Of a stretch of DNA of 64,000 bases, positions 25,378 through 34,967 are shown one piece after another. The notes beneath the pieces are model-generated. The model did no database searches and was not told where the DNA came from. It saw only the letters and a program-made list of their open reading frames with translations. Both the position numbers and the translations under genes were made by a program. Within the stretch, counting starts at the first letter, position 1. Each line of letters starts with the position of its first letter. Source of the DNA: Alterisphingorhabdus sp051668705 (GTDB lineage Bacteria > Pseudomonadota > Alphaproteobacteria > Sphingomonadales > Sphingomonadaceae); the NCBI RefSeq assembly GCF_051668705.1, contig NZ_CP196351.1, positions 1,860,001 through 1,924,000 of the forward strand, in the 5' to 3' direction.

Positions 25378-28300
25378 ATGAAGAAAATGAGATCTGGTTC
25401 GCACCTGCAAAAAGCATCTTCGCTTATTGGCAGTTCAGTGCTCGCAATGTCAGCCATGCTGATGGCTGGTACAGCGCACGCTCAAGACGTCACGCCTGAT
25501 GAGGAAGATGAAGCGCTGGAAGATGCAATTGTTGTGACGGGTTCACGCATTGCACGTGACCCAAATCTTGGTTCGCCCGCTCCTGTTTTGACAGTAACCG
25601 GCGAACAGATCCAACGTTCTGGCGGCTCTGACATTGGTGACGTTCTGCGTGATATTCCAGCATTGTCAGTATCAGGCTCTGTCGAAGACTCCATTCAAGG
25701 CGGCGCTGGCAGCATTGGTCAGTCGACTTTGAACCTTCGCGGACTCGGGTCAGTGCGGACATTGGTGCTGGTTAACGGTCGCCGTCACGTTTCTGGCGTT
25801 GCTGGCTCACAGATTGTTGACGTCAACTCAATCCCTACAGCATTGATTGAAAGTGTTGAAACAATCACTGGCGGCGCATCAGCCGTTTACGGTGCTGACG
25901 CTGTTTCTGGTGTTGTAAACTTCAAGCTGAAAGATGATTTTGAAGGTATCGCTGGCAATATTCAAACCGGCATTTCCTCGCGCGGTGATGGCTGGCGGAT
26001 CAATGGCGATCTAACCTGGGGCACAAACTTCGCAGATGGACGCGGTAACTTTGTTATCTCAGCAGAATATGCGCGTGTAGATGAATTGCAATTTGGCGAA
26101 CGCTCATTCTCTCGCAACAATGGCATTTTCGATGACCAAGCGAACCCAGCCCTGCGTTTTCAGGCTGGTGACATTGGCGCAGATACGCCAAATTTCGCAG
26201 GCAGCCAAATCGGTTCTCTTATCCCAACCACAGCAACAGGTTTCACACCGACAGCTGCAGAACAAGCATTGATTGATCGTGCCATTAACTCACCACGTCG
26301 TTTCATTGCTACGGACCCACGTTTTTCATTATCTTCCGCTGGCGGTGTGATTGCTCCCGGTAATATTGGCCCCAGTGATGGCCCAGATATTAACGGCAAT
26401 GGCATTCCTGATTGTCTGGAATCATTTGTTGGCTTTAACAGTACGTTTAATCCTGGTGCATTCGGTCTAGCTGGTGGTTGCGCTGTTATCGGTGCTAATG
26501 GCGGCCTCTCGGTCTTTCAAGACGGCCTGATTACTGGCACTTTCAATCAGTTCGGTGGCGATGGCATTCCCAATAACTTCGACAGCAACTCATTGATTCC
26601 AGAAACTGAGCGTTGGTCCGTAAATGCCAATTTCCGCTATGAATTTTCCGAAGCGGCAGAGTTTTTCTTCGAAGGAAAATATGTTTCCAGCAATGCAGAG
26701 TCGCAAAGTCAGCCCAATACATTTTATGATTTGCTGACAATCCGCTCTGACAACCCTTTCATTACGCCTGATTTACAACAATTCGTCGAACCATTGTTTT
26801 TTGGCAATGGTGTTGATGAGGGTTTTTACATCACGCGTGATCCGGCTGACCTTGGCCCAAATCGTGATCGCAACGAGTTTGAGACATATCGTCTTGTTGG
26901 TGGTTTACGTGGTGATATCAACGAGAACACAAAGTACGAAGTGTCATTTAACTATGGCAATTTCCAACAGACTAATTTCAACGCGAACAGTGTTATAACC
27001 GATCGCTTCTTTGCAGCAATTGATGTCACTACAGACCCGCTAACAGGTCAGCCAATTTGCCGCTCTGATATAGATGCTACACCGCCAGCAACTACCCCAT
27101 TCAATATTCCTGCAGCAGAGCAAGGCTTTTTCACGTTCAATCCGGGCGATGGACAATGCGCTCCAGCGAACATTTTGGGCGGCGTTGGCGCTATCAGCCA
27201 AGCGGCGATTGACTTTATTACAACCACGACAGTTAACCGTTTTGAGCTGGAACAGTTTGTCATCAATGCCTTGCTAATTGGTGATACTGGTAAGTTTTTG
27301 AATCTGCCAGGTGGCGCGGTTGATTACGTTCTTGGTGTCGAATTTCGTGAAGAGACCAGCACATCAAGATTTGACCCACTGGTACTAGGTGTTGCACCTG
27401 TATCAACCGCACAAATTAATCAGGGACAGCTGATCAGCACGTTAGCCAACCCATTAATTGGCACTGCTGATAACCCACCTGTGTCGATCCAAAACTCTCT
27501 CGTTTTCGACCCCGCCACGCAGATTTCAAATGCAGGTGGCCAGTTTGATGTGTTTGAATTTTTCGGCGAAATAAGTTTGCCAATCTTACGAGACGTTGCA
27601 GGAGCAGAGGTTCTGGAATTGAGCGGGGCTGCCCGCTTTGCATCTTACTCTACTGCGGGCAATGCATTCACATGGAACGTCAATGGTCTCTATAAACCGG
27701 TTGAAGATATCTTGTTCCGTGGCACATATGCAAGAGCTGTCCGTGCGCCTAATATCAACGAGCTTTTCAATCCGGCGCAAGGGGCATTTTTCCGCCCGAT
27801 TGATCCATGTGAAGTTGCCAGTATTCAGACGGCGACTGATCCAGCATTGCGCCAAGCCAATTGTGAAGCATTCTTTGCACAAATCGGCTTTACACCGCCT
27901 GTAGACGCTAATGGTGATTTCGCCTTTGTCGATCCACTGACTGCTCGTTTCTCCGGTTCGGTTTCAGGCAATCCAGACCTTGATGTTGAGACGGCAACAA
28001 CATGGACAATCGGTACGCAGATCACGCCGAGCTTCCTGCCTGGCTTCACACTGAGTGTTGATTATTACAATATTGAGATTGAAGATGCGATTTCGACAAT
28101 CAGTGCTCAAGATATTGTCGACAATTGCGTTGACAGCTCATCCATCAACAACCAATTCTGCCCGCTTGTTCAGAGGAACCCGGCAACTGGCGGTTTCACC
28201 TTTATCAGTCAAACAGCAGTAAACTTTGCGCGTCAGGAAACGGCCGGCATCGAATTTTCGGCCAATTATAGCTTTAACCTTGGGGACCATGGCTTTAATG

Positions 28301-28725
28301 CCCGTGTCAACGGCACATGGGTTGATAAACTGGATTTCTTCTTCGATCCAGCAGACCCAAATCTGGTTGATCCTGAATTGCGCGAATTGCGTCGTCCTGA
28401 ATGGGCAGGTAATGCTGCGCTAACATGGACATGGAACGATCTGAGCGTCACATGGCAAACAACCTATCGCGATGCGCAAGGTTTGGCTGCGGTTGAAGTC
28501 GAAGATACAGGGAATACCGGTGCTGATCAGTTCAGTTTTGAAAACGGTTTTGCCAGCGATAGCTTCATTCACGACATCGCTTTTGGTTATGACTTGAACG
28601 ATAAGTTTGAGTTTTATGGCGGCGTAAACAATATTTTTGACCGTCAGCCATTTGTAACCCAACAGGCTTTTCCGGTGAGCCCTATCGGTACATTCTTCTA
28701 TCTTGGTGCACGGGTAACCTATTGA
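25378..28725 (+). CDS. TonB-dependent outer-membrane receptor
   Basis: 1115-residue receptor that would import a bulky substrate using TonB energy. Signal peptide of about 40 residues ending THAHAQ-like (GTAHA|QDVTP), then a TonB-box-like acidic segment and a plug domain with DAIVVTGSRIARDP, LRGLGSVRTLVLVNGRR and GGASAVYGADAVSGVVNFKL. The barrel follows and ends in aromatic residues (FYLGARVTY). The start at 25378 is chosen for GGGG 7 nt upstream; the reading from 25294 adds a non-signal stretch. It resembles the large sphingomonad receptors whose ligands are mostly unknown. Single-gene unit closed by a strong terminator. Confidence 0.93.
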   Translation: MKKMRSGSHLQKASSLIGSSVLAMSAMLMAGTAHAQDVTPDEEDEALEDAIVVTGSRIARDPNLGSPAPVLTVTGEQIQRSGGSDIGDVLRDIPALSVSGSVEDSIQGGAGSIGQSTLNLRGLGSVRTLVLVNGRRHVSGVAGSQIVDVNSIPTALIESVETITGGASAVYGADAVSGVVNFKLKDDFEGIAGNIQTGISSRGDGWRINGDLTWGTNFADGRGNFVISAEYARVDELQFGERSFSRNNGIFDDQANPALRFQAGDIGADTPNFAGSQIGSLIPTTATGFTPTAAEQALIDRAINSPRRFIATDPRFSLSSAGGVIAPGNIGPSDGPDINGNGIPDCLESFVGFNSTFNPGAFGLAGGCAVIGANGGLSVFQDGLITGTFNQFGGDGIPNNFDSNSLIPETERWSVNANFRYEFSEAAEFFFEGKYVSSNAESQSQPNTFYDLLTIRSDNPFITPDLQQFVEPLFFGNGVDEGFYITRDPADLGPNRDRNEFETYRLVGGLRGDINENTKYEVSFNYGNFQQTNFNANSVITDRFFAAIDVTTDPLTGQPICRSDIDATPPATTPFNIPAAEQGFFTFNPGDGQCAPANILGGVGAISQAAIDFITTTTVNRFELEQFVINALLIGDTGKFLNLPGGAVDYVLGVEFREETSTSRFDPLVLGVAPVSTAQINQGQLISTLANPLIGTADNPPVSIQNSLVFDPATQISNAGGQFDVFEFFGEISLPILRDVAGAEVLELSGAARFASYSTAGNAFTWNVNGLYKPVEDILFRGTYARAVRAPNINELFNPAQGAFFRPIDPCEVASIQTATDPALRQANCEAFFAQIGFTPPVDANGDFAFVDPLTARFSGSVSGNPDLDVETATTWTIGTQITPSFLPGFTLSVDYYNIEIEDAISTISAQDIVDNCVDSSSINNQFCPLVQRNPATGGFTFISQTAVNFARQETAGIEFSANYSFNLGDHGFNARVNGTWVDKLDFFFDPADPNLVDPELRELRRPEWAGNAALTWTWNDLSVTWQTTYRDAQGLAAVEVEDTGNTGADQFSFENGFASDSFIHDIAFGYDLNDKFEFYGGVNNIFDRQPFVTQQAFPVSPIGTFFYLGARVTY

Positions 28726-28772
28726 TAGAAACCCGGCAATATGACGGCCTTTGTCGAGGCAATATGAATTAG

Positions 28773-28806
28773 AAAAGGGCGCATCCTCATAGGTGCGCCC
28801 TTTTCA
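28773..28806 (+). terminator. Rho-independent terminator of the TonB receptor
   Basis: AAAAGGGCGCA (28773-28783) and TGCGCCCTTTT (28794-28804) form a perfect 11-bp stem with a 10-nt loop, followed by CATTTT. The A-run on the 5' side would let it work in both directions. Confidence 0.9.
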
Positions 28807-28890
28807 TTTTGGGGAGAAGAATATTCGGGCCACTTTGCCGGTCTGCTTTTTGATGGTAGCGTAACGATATTGGTATGAGGGAACGCCGAT

Positions 28891-30927
28891 ATGGAAAAAA
28901 TATTTAACCGTCTGCAAAGGGCGATTTGGAAGAAATTTACCGAAACACTGTTTGACGGCACTGAAATGGTTATTAGCGCGGATCAGGTCGTTGATAATTT
29001 AGAGCTCATGTTTTCCGAAATGCATGGCGGAAAAGCCCGAGAAACCGGCCTATCGCTCTATGTTATCTGGTTGGCACTTGGTGGCCCTGCATTTCATTAT
29101 GCCACTGCTGTCCAACGCAGAAGAGCGTTTGAAAAGAAGCTGCAAAATCGCCGCATCGATCTGTTTCAGGACTTTGCCCGTATAAGAGGTATTATCTATG
29201 CCGGCTATTATGGCCATTGGCTAGGCGGTGTTGAAGGCTCAGAAGCGGATAATGCCAGCAACCCAGTGTTGAATAGCATAGGCTATACCCTGCCCACATT
29301 GCGCGGCAACCGTGCCGGAGCCCCCGAAGACCCAGAAGTTGGGGAACAGGTGAAAGCCGACCTACCCGATTCCGCTTTTGTTGACCGCAATACCATCGCC
29401 GATGATGTTGAAGTCATCATCATCGGTTCCGGCGCAGGCGGTGGTGTGGCTGCAGCAAATTTGGCCGCTAGTGGGTATAAATGCCTGATTGTGGAAGCGG
29501 GAGCGCATTTCCCTTGCAGCAAAATAACCACGCATGAAAAAATCATGTCGTCCAATCTCTATCGTGATGGCGCGATCCAGACGACCCGCAACAGGGATAT
29601 TATCGTCTTTCAGGGGCAGGTTGTTGGCGGATCACCGGTCATAAACAATGGCATCGCTCTACGGGTGAAACAGGATGGACTTATCCACCAAAAAGCCGAA
29701 GATGTATTAGCAACATGGTCCCGTTTGGGTGCACCGGTTAGTCCTGCTGCTCTCACAAAAAGCTATGAATATATTGAGAAACGCTTGGGCATTGCCCCTA
29801 TTGCGCCGCGCCTTGGTGTAAGAAATGGCAACCACCTTATCCGTGGATGGAACGCATATAAGCAGAAATCAGATAACCCACTCGACCATGAAGCACCGCT
29901 AAGATGGTTCAGTAAAAATTGGGGCGAATATGGCTCAGATCGAGCATGTGTTTCGGCAGGATATTGCAACACAGGCTGCCCATATGGCCGCAAAAATGCA
30001 CCTCCTGAGACATGGCTCGCTGATGCGGTGGCTGGTGACAATGAGCAACCTGCACGCATATTGCCAGAGGCGCAGGTCGAGCAAATCCTATGGGGTGAAC
30101 GCAATATCGCAGGCGAACGTACTGCCCGTGGTGTGGAAATATTATTTCGCGATGGCACCAAAAAGACGATCTCTGCCAGCAAAGGCATTGTGGTTGCGGC
30201 TGGTACTATAGCATCGTCCAACATATTGGATGCCAGCGGTATAGAAGGAACTGGTGAAGGCATTTCGTTGAATATTGCCTGCCCCGTACCCGCTTTGATG
30301 GGCAGCGAACAACGTGCATGGGATGAAGACCAAATGGCGACCTATGTCGACCGTGCCGATTTTTTGATTGAAAGCCATTTCCAGCCGCCAATGAGCATGT
30401 CTACACTGGTGCCAGGATGGTTTGACGAACATTTTCAGCGGATGAGAAATTATAACCGACTGGCATCTGCTGGCGTGTTGTTTCCCGCTGATCGTCTTGG
30501 CCGTCTTAAAAAAGGCAAACTTGATCTCAGCTTGGATGACGAGGCTCTTTGGACGTTACGACGAGCGCTAGGAACTTTGAGTAAAGTCCATTTCGCGGCC
30601 GGGGCAATGGAAGTTTACCCCGCCTTATTGCGCGGCCAGACTCTTTGGAAAGGTATGGATTGGGAGAAAATTGATACATTTTTTGCCGATGCCATTACTG
30701 AAGCAGATGATGTTGTTATCTCTTCCAGCCACCCACATGGGGGGAATGCAATCAATCAAAACCCGGCCAAAGGCGTGGTTGACCTTGATCAAAAGGTTTA
30801 TGGCACAACCAATGTGTTTGTCACTGATGCCAGTGTTATGCCCAGCAGCATAAGAGTAAATGCGCAGCTGACCACTATGGCGATGGCCGATAGGGTCACC
30901 CATGGCGTAAGGATATTTGATAAATAA
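28891..30927 (+). CDS. GMC-family oxidoreductase (long-chain alcohol oxidase-like)
   Basis: 678-residue flavoprotein. Residues ~1-165 are an N-terminal region with a hydrophobic stretch and no FAD motif. The FAD dinucleotide motif VIIIGSGAGGGVAAANL starts at about 175, ending in EAG at 202-204. A Cys-rich segment CVSAGYCNTGCPYGRKNA resembles the one in fatty-alcohol oxidases. The C-terminus has SSSHPHGGNAINQ and NAQLTTMAMAD, the catalytic His and Asn/His region of GMC enzymes. The long N-terminal part and Cys motif favour a membrane-associated long-chain alcohol or sterol oxidoreductase. GAGGG precedes the ATG. Confidence 0.85.
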   Translation: MEKIFNRLQRAIWKKFTETLFDGTEMVISADQVVDNLELMFSEMHGGKARETGLSLYVIWLALGGPAFHYATAVQRRRAFEKKLQNRRIDLFQDFARIRGIIYAGYYGHWLGGVEGSEADNASNPVLNSIGYTLPTLRGNRAGAPEDPEVGEQVKADLPDSAFVDRNTIADDVEVIIIGSGAGGGVAAANLAASGYKCLIVEAGAHFPCSKITTHEKIMSSNLYRDGAIQTTRNRDIIVFQGQVVGGSPVINNGIALRVKQDGLIHQKAEDVLATWSRLGAPVSPAALTKSYEYIEKRLGIAPIAPRLGVRNGNHLIRGWNAYKQKSDNPLDHEAPLRWFSKNWGEYGSDRACVSAGYCNTGCPYGRKNAPPETWLADAVAGDNEQPARILPEAQVEQILWGERNIAGERTARGVEILFRDGTKKTISASKGIVVAAGTIASSNILDASGIEGTGEGISLNIACPVPALMGSEQRAWDEDQMATYVDRADFLIESHFQPPMSMSTLVPGWFDEHFQRMRNYNRLASAGVLFPADRLGRLKKGKLDLSLDDEALWTLRRALGTLSKVHFAAGAMEVYPALLRGQTLWKGMDWEKIDTFFADAITEADDVVISSSHPHGGNAINQNPAKGVVDLDQKVYGTTNVFVTDASVMPSSIRVNAQLTTMAMADRVTHGVRIFDK

Positions 30928-31061
30928 TCGCTACCACCTCCCCTAGCTGTACGAAGCTGCCTGTTTATCATTGTTCAAAACAGATAAGCGGGTTACGCTT
31001 TGCAGGAATTGGCTTTGCCATGCCAAATCGTTGAGCCTGGTAGCAAACCCAAGGGGGAAGA

Positions 31062-32132
31062 ATGACCCGTAATATCCTATTGGCAATTTTGAGCAGCTTT
31101 GCATGTGTCATATTATCTGGCTGTACAGCCTCAGCAGACCCTCAAAAAAACACTATAGCTGCGCCATCAGCACCGTCCGGCACGCTGATTATAGGCAATA
31201 AAGGCGAAGATACTGTCAGTTTCATCAATCTTGCTACGGGAGAGGAAGCGGCACGCGTCGCGACCAAGAGCATGCCGCACGAGGTCGCCATTTCCCCTGA
31301 TGGAACCCTTGCCGCGGTCGTAGCCTATGGCGGCACCACCATTGATATTTTTGATATTGAAAGTGCATCACTGGCTCAGCGCATCGATTTATCCCCCAAC
31401 AAAAGACCGCACGGCTTAGTCTGGCTGGCCGATGGCCGGATCATGGCCACGACGGAAGGCAGCGATACGCTGAGTATAATTTCCTACATTTATTGCCCCC
31501 CTCAGCAGGTTTGCCCTGCTATTGCGCCAATTGTCACCGCAATTCCAACTGGCAATAAAGGCAGCCATATGCTGGCCGTCAATGCCGATGGCAGCCGCGC
31601 CTATGTGTCCAACCTGCAATCAAAAAATGTCAGCGTTTTGGATACAGCTTTGGGCAAGAAAATACGTGACCTTGATGCCGGTATCGAGCCGGAAGGAATT
31701 GCACTAACGCCCGATGGCAAGGAATTATGGGTGGCCGCACGCGGCAGTGATGAAGTCTTTGTTTTCGATACCGATACGCTGGAGCAAAAGGCGAATATCA
31801 AAACCGGCCGCTTTCCCATTCGTATCGCGATCAGCCCTGATGGCCGTCATGCTGTCACGTCTGATCTGCGCGATGGCGCCATTAGCGTCATAGATACTGC
31901 AAGCAAGAAAGTGATCCGTACCATTAGCGTTAGTGGTAGCGAGGACGCTTTTCAGGTAACTTTGGTATTTTCGCCTGATGGAAAATATCTTTATCTTGCA
32001 GAAACCGGCACCAACAGCATTGCCGAAATCGCCTTTGATAGCGGCAAGGTCACACGGCGCATTGCAGCAGGAGAAGACGGGGACGGTCTGGGTATTAGTC
32101 CGGTTGCCATTCAACAAATAAAAGCGCAATAA
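31062..32132 (+). CDS. YVTN-type beta-propeller lipoprotein
   Basis: 356 residues. Lipoprotein signal peptide ending LSGC (Cys21). The rest consists of ~42-residue repeats with the pattern VAISPDG..AVV, LAVNADGSRAYVSN, IALTPDGKELWVA, IAISPDGRHAVTS, LVFSPDGKYLYLAE, i.e. a YVTN/YncE-like propeller of about seven blades. Function unknown; such proteins often bind ligands or serve as accessory subunits of periplasmic redox enzymes. AAGGGGGAAG lies before the ATG. Between the GMC enzyme (134 bp) and the PHA synthase (33 bp). Confidence 0.82.
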   Translation: MTRNILLAILSSFACVILSGCTASADPQKNTIAAPSAPSGTLIIGNKGEDTVSFINLATGEEAARVATKSMPHEVAISPDGTLAAVVAYGGTTIDIFDIESASLAQRIDLSPNKRPHGLVWLADGRIMATTEGSDTLSIISYIYCPPQQVCPAIAPIVTAIPTGNKGSHMLAVNADGSRAYVSNLQSKNVSVLDTALGKKIRDLDAGIEPEGIALTPDGKELWVAARGSDEVFVFDTDTLEQKANIKTGRFPIRIAISPDGRHAVTSDLRDGAISVIDTASKKVIRTISVSGSEDAFQVTLVFSPDGKYLYLAETGTNSIAEIAFDSGKVTRRIAAGEDGDGLGISPVAIQQIKAQ

Positions 32133-32165
32133 TATAAATGATGATATAATCTGGAGAAGGCATAG

Positions 32166-33884
32166 ATGAGCGAAGAAACGAACAGCGGGCCGCGTACCTT
32201 GATCGATGAAGCTGTGCAATCGACGACAGCTCTTGGCCCCATGATGGGGCTGGCGCAAGAGGATTTTGTGGGCGCTATTGGCGTTCTGTTGAGAGAAACA
32301 GCCTCTGATCCAGCCCGCACAATGCGTCATACGCAGGCATTTTCTGAAGATGTCATCAAAATCATGACGGGCAAATCCGACCTTGCCCCCAACCCCAAAG
32401 ACAAAAGATTTATGGATCCGGCATGGCACTTTAATCCCTTTATGAAAGCCAGTGCGCAATATTATCTCGCTATCCAGAAAGGCATGAAAAGCTGGGTCGA
32501 AGAATTGGAATTGGACGATATTGAAAAAGACCGTGCCAATTTTATCAGCACCATCATTATTGATGCCCTTGCGCCGACAAATACTCTTGCGGGCAACCCA
32601 ACAGCGCAAAAGCGGATGATAGATAGCGGCGGCCTGTCTTTGGTCAAAGGCTTGAAAAACGCCTATAATGACATGGTTTATAATGACGGCATGGTCAGTC
32701 AGGTCGACAAAAAGCCCTTCAAGCTGGGCGAGAATGTTGCAACTTCAAAAGGCAATGTGGTTTATCGCAATGAAATGATGGAGCTCATTCAATATGCGCC
32801 CACCACCGATGAGGTCTATGCCATTCCGCAATTGACCATTCCGCCGCAAATCAACAAAATGTATATTAACGACCTTAGCCCCGAAAAGTCGGTGGTGAAG
32901 TGGCAGGTTGATAACGGCATTCAGACTTTTGTCATCAGCTGGTTAAACCCACAAAAAGAGCATGGCCATTGGGGTATGGCGGAATATATCGCTTCCTGCC
33001 GCGAGGCGCTGGACGCAATTTGTGAGATAACCGGCTCTGATAAGGTCAATGTTTCTGGCGGCTGCTCGGGTGGTCAGACATTGGCGATGCTGCTTTCCAA
33101 ATTGGCGGCGGAAGAAGATGAGCGCGTCAACGCTGTCACGCTGATGGTCTGTGTCCTTCATCCTAAGCAGAATGACTTGGAAGCAGGGTCGCTGATGAGC
33201 AAGAACAGCCTGCAACTGGCCAAGCAGCGTGCGGCGAAACAGGATGTTATTCCTGGCAACTCACTGGCGCGCGGCTTTGCATGGTTGCGGCCAAATGATC
33301 TGATTTGGAACTATGTCATCAACAATTATCTTATGGGCGATGACCCGCCAGCATTTGATGTATTATTCTGGAATGCTGATGCCACCAACTTGTCGGCCAG
33401 CCTGATGGGCGACTTTCTGACCATTTTCGAAACCCTTGCCTTTGTCAATCATGGTGAACTCAACATGGTTGACCATGATGTCGATATTTCGAAAATCAAA
33501 AATGATATGTTCATTCTCGGCGGTGTTACTGATCACATTACCCCATGGCGTGCATGCTATCGTTCGACCCAATTGTTCGGATCAAAAAACATAGAATTTA
33601 TATTGTCGCAATCCGGCCATATGCAGGCCATTTTGAACCCGCCTACGAACCCGAAGGCCAAATATTTCAAACTGAAAGGCAATACGCCTGACAAACAGAA
33701 AAAGCCGCCAGCAGATGTCGATAAATGGCTGTCTGGCACTGAAGAGGTTAAGGGCAGCTGGTGGCCATATTGGATGGAATGGCTGCAATTGCGCGCTGGT
33801 GACAAGATCCCGGCAGCGGCTTCTCTAGGCAGCAAGAAACACCCACCAATGGAAAGCGCCCCTGGCCTTTACGTGCTGGATTAA
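32166..33884 (+). CDS. phaC: Polyhydroxyalkanoate synthase, class II-like
   Basis: Polymerises 3-hydroxyacyl-CoA to PHA. 572 residues. The lipase-like box GGCSGG places the catalytic Cys at 300; the partner Asp is in GVTDHITPW (Asp456) and the His in SQSGHMQAI (His485). The stretch IPPQINKMYINDLSPEKS closely matches class II (medium-chain) pseudomonad synthases rather than class I ones. GGAGAAGG stands before the ATG. No phaE or phasin gene is nearby. The next gene is a matching depolymerase. Confidence 0.9.
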   Translation: MSEETNSGPRTLIDEAVQSTTALGPMMGLAQEDFVGAIGVLLRETASDPARTMRHTQAFSEDVIKIMTGKSDLAPNPKDKRFMDPAWHFNPFMKASAQYYLAIQKGMKSWVEELELDDIEKDRANFISTIIIDALAPTNTLAGNPTAQKRMIDSGGLSLVKGLKNAYNDMVYNDGMVSQVDKKPFKLGENVATSKGNVVYRNEMMELIQYAPTTDEVYAIPQLTIPPQINKMYINDLSPEKSVVKWQVDNGIQTFVISWLNPQKEHGHWGMAEYIASCREALDAICEITGSDKVNVSGGCSGGQTLAMLLSKLAAEEDERVNAVTLMVCVLHPKQNDLEAGSLMSKNSLQLAKQRAAKQDVIPGNSLARGFAWLRPNDLIWNYVINNYLMGDDPPAFDVLFWNADATNLSASLMGDFLTIFETLAFVNHGELNMVDHDVDISKIKNDMFILGGVTDHITPWRACYRSTQLFGSKNIEFILSQSGHMQAILNPPTNPKAKYFKLKGNTPDKQKKPPADVDKWLSGTEEVKGSWWPYWMEWLQLRAGDKIPAAASLGSKKHPPMESAPGLYVLD

Positions 33885-33909
33885 ACTGCTGATGCATTAA
33901 GGTTGCTCC

Positions 33910-33928
33910 TTTCGGTTCGTAACCGAAA
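33910..33928. promoter_or_regulatory. Perfect palindrome in the phaC-phaZ gap
   Basis: TTTCGGTT-CGT-AACCGAAA is a 19-bp palindrome with 8-bp arms, 25 bp after the phaC stop and about 70 bp before the phaZ start. Without a U-tract it is more like an operator than a terminator. A regulator is not identifiable. Confidence 0.45.
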
Positions 33929-33998
33929 CGGCTTCCTATGCGAACAATCAGTATATAGATTGAAAGAGAACGGCACGGTCGTTCTGAAAGGAGCCTTT

Positions 33999-34820
33999 AT
34001 GGCCAAAAGTGACAGCGCGCTGAAAGATGCGCAGATTACGATGGAAAATGTCGGCGGCCGCGATCTTAGGGTTACGCGGTGGCGGATGGATGAACCATCA
34101 GAAAACCTGCCCTTGCTTTTCTTCAATGGCATTGGTGCCAATATGGAAGCCGTGGCGCCTTTTGCAGAGATGCTGGAGGAACGGCCCTTCATCATGTTTG
34201 ATATGCCCGGTGTTGGTGGGTCACCGGACCCCGTTGTGCCTTATAACGCATTCATCATGTCATGGATTAGCGACCAATTACTGGAGCGTTTTGGCATCGA
34301 CCAAGTGGATGTCATGGGCGTAAGCTGGGGCGGCGCGATGGCGCAGCATTTTACCATGCAGCATTCTGATCGCGTCAACCGGCTCATTCTGGCGGCCACA
34401 ACCGCAGGCATGTTTATGGTGCCCGGTAATATTTCCGCGCTCAGCAAAATGGCCGATCCACGCCGTTATATTGACCCTGATTATATGACCAAGCATTTCA
34501 AAACGCTCTATGGCGGTGCAACCAATGGTTCCGAAGGTCATGTCGCCCGCGTCACACCGCCATCAAAGACTGGCTATTTTTACCAGCTGCTCGCCATGAT
34601 GGGCTGGACCAGCGCACCGTTCCTGCCCTTTATGAATAAGGAAACCCTGATCATGATGGGCGGCGATGACCAGATTGTCGTGCCGATCAATGGCCAAATC
34701 CTAAACCGGCTAATCCCGAACAGCCGTTTGGAAGTGATTGAAGATGGTGGACACTTGTTCATGCTCAGCCATGTTGAGGAATCGCTGGCGCTTATCCGTG
34801 AGCATCTTGATCAGGACTAG
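33999..34820 (+). CDS. phaZ: Intracellular PHA depolymerase, medium-chain type (alpha/beta hydrolase)
   Basis: 273 residues with the start MAKSDSALKD at 33999 (GGAG 5 nt upstream; a longer in-frame reading from 33903 crosses the palindrome and is not family-like). Nucleophile Ser109 in GVSWGG, acid around Asp224 in GGDDQIVVP, and His252 in DGGHLFM. The sequence FFNGIGANME and DMPGVGGSPDP parallel pseudomonad mcl-PHA depolymerases (PhaZ). It sits right after phaC, as in Pseudomonas phaC1-phaZ, which supports the assignment. Confidence 0.88.
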   Translation: MAKSDSALKDAQITMENVGGRDLRVTRWRMDEPSENLPLLFFNGIGANMEAVAPFAEMLEERPFIMFDMPGVGGSPDPVVPYNAFIMSWISDQLLERFGIDQVDVMGVSWGGAMAQHFTMQHSDRVNRLILAATTAGMFMVPGNISALSKMADPRRYIDPDYMTKHFKTLYGGATNGSEGHVARVTPPSKTGYFYQLLAMMGWTSAPFLPFMNKETLIMMGGDDQIVVPINGQILNRLIPNSRLEVIEDGGHLFMLSHVEESLALIREHLDQD

Positions 34821-34967
34821 CACCGCAATAGCCTTGTTATATCCACCGAGGCATTGCGCAAAAATATTGTGAATCATGGGCTTGAGTCATTCTGCACTTT
34901 CCTTTTTCACAACTGGTGATAGCTTTCATGCAATTCATCCTCACAGAAGGATATTGAGGAGGCTATC

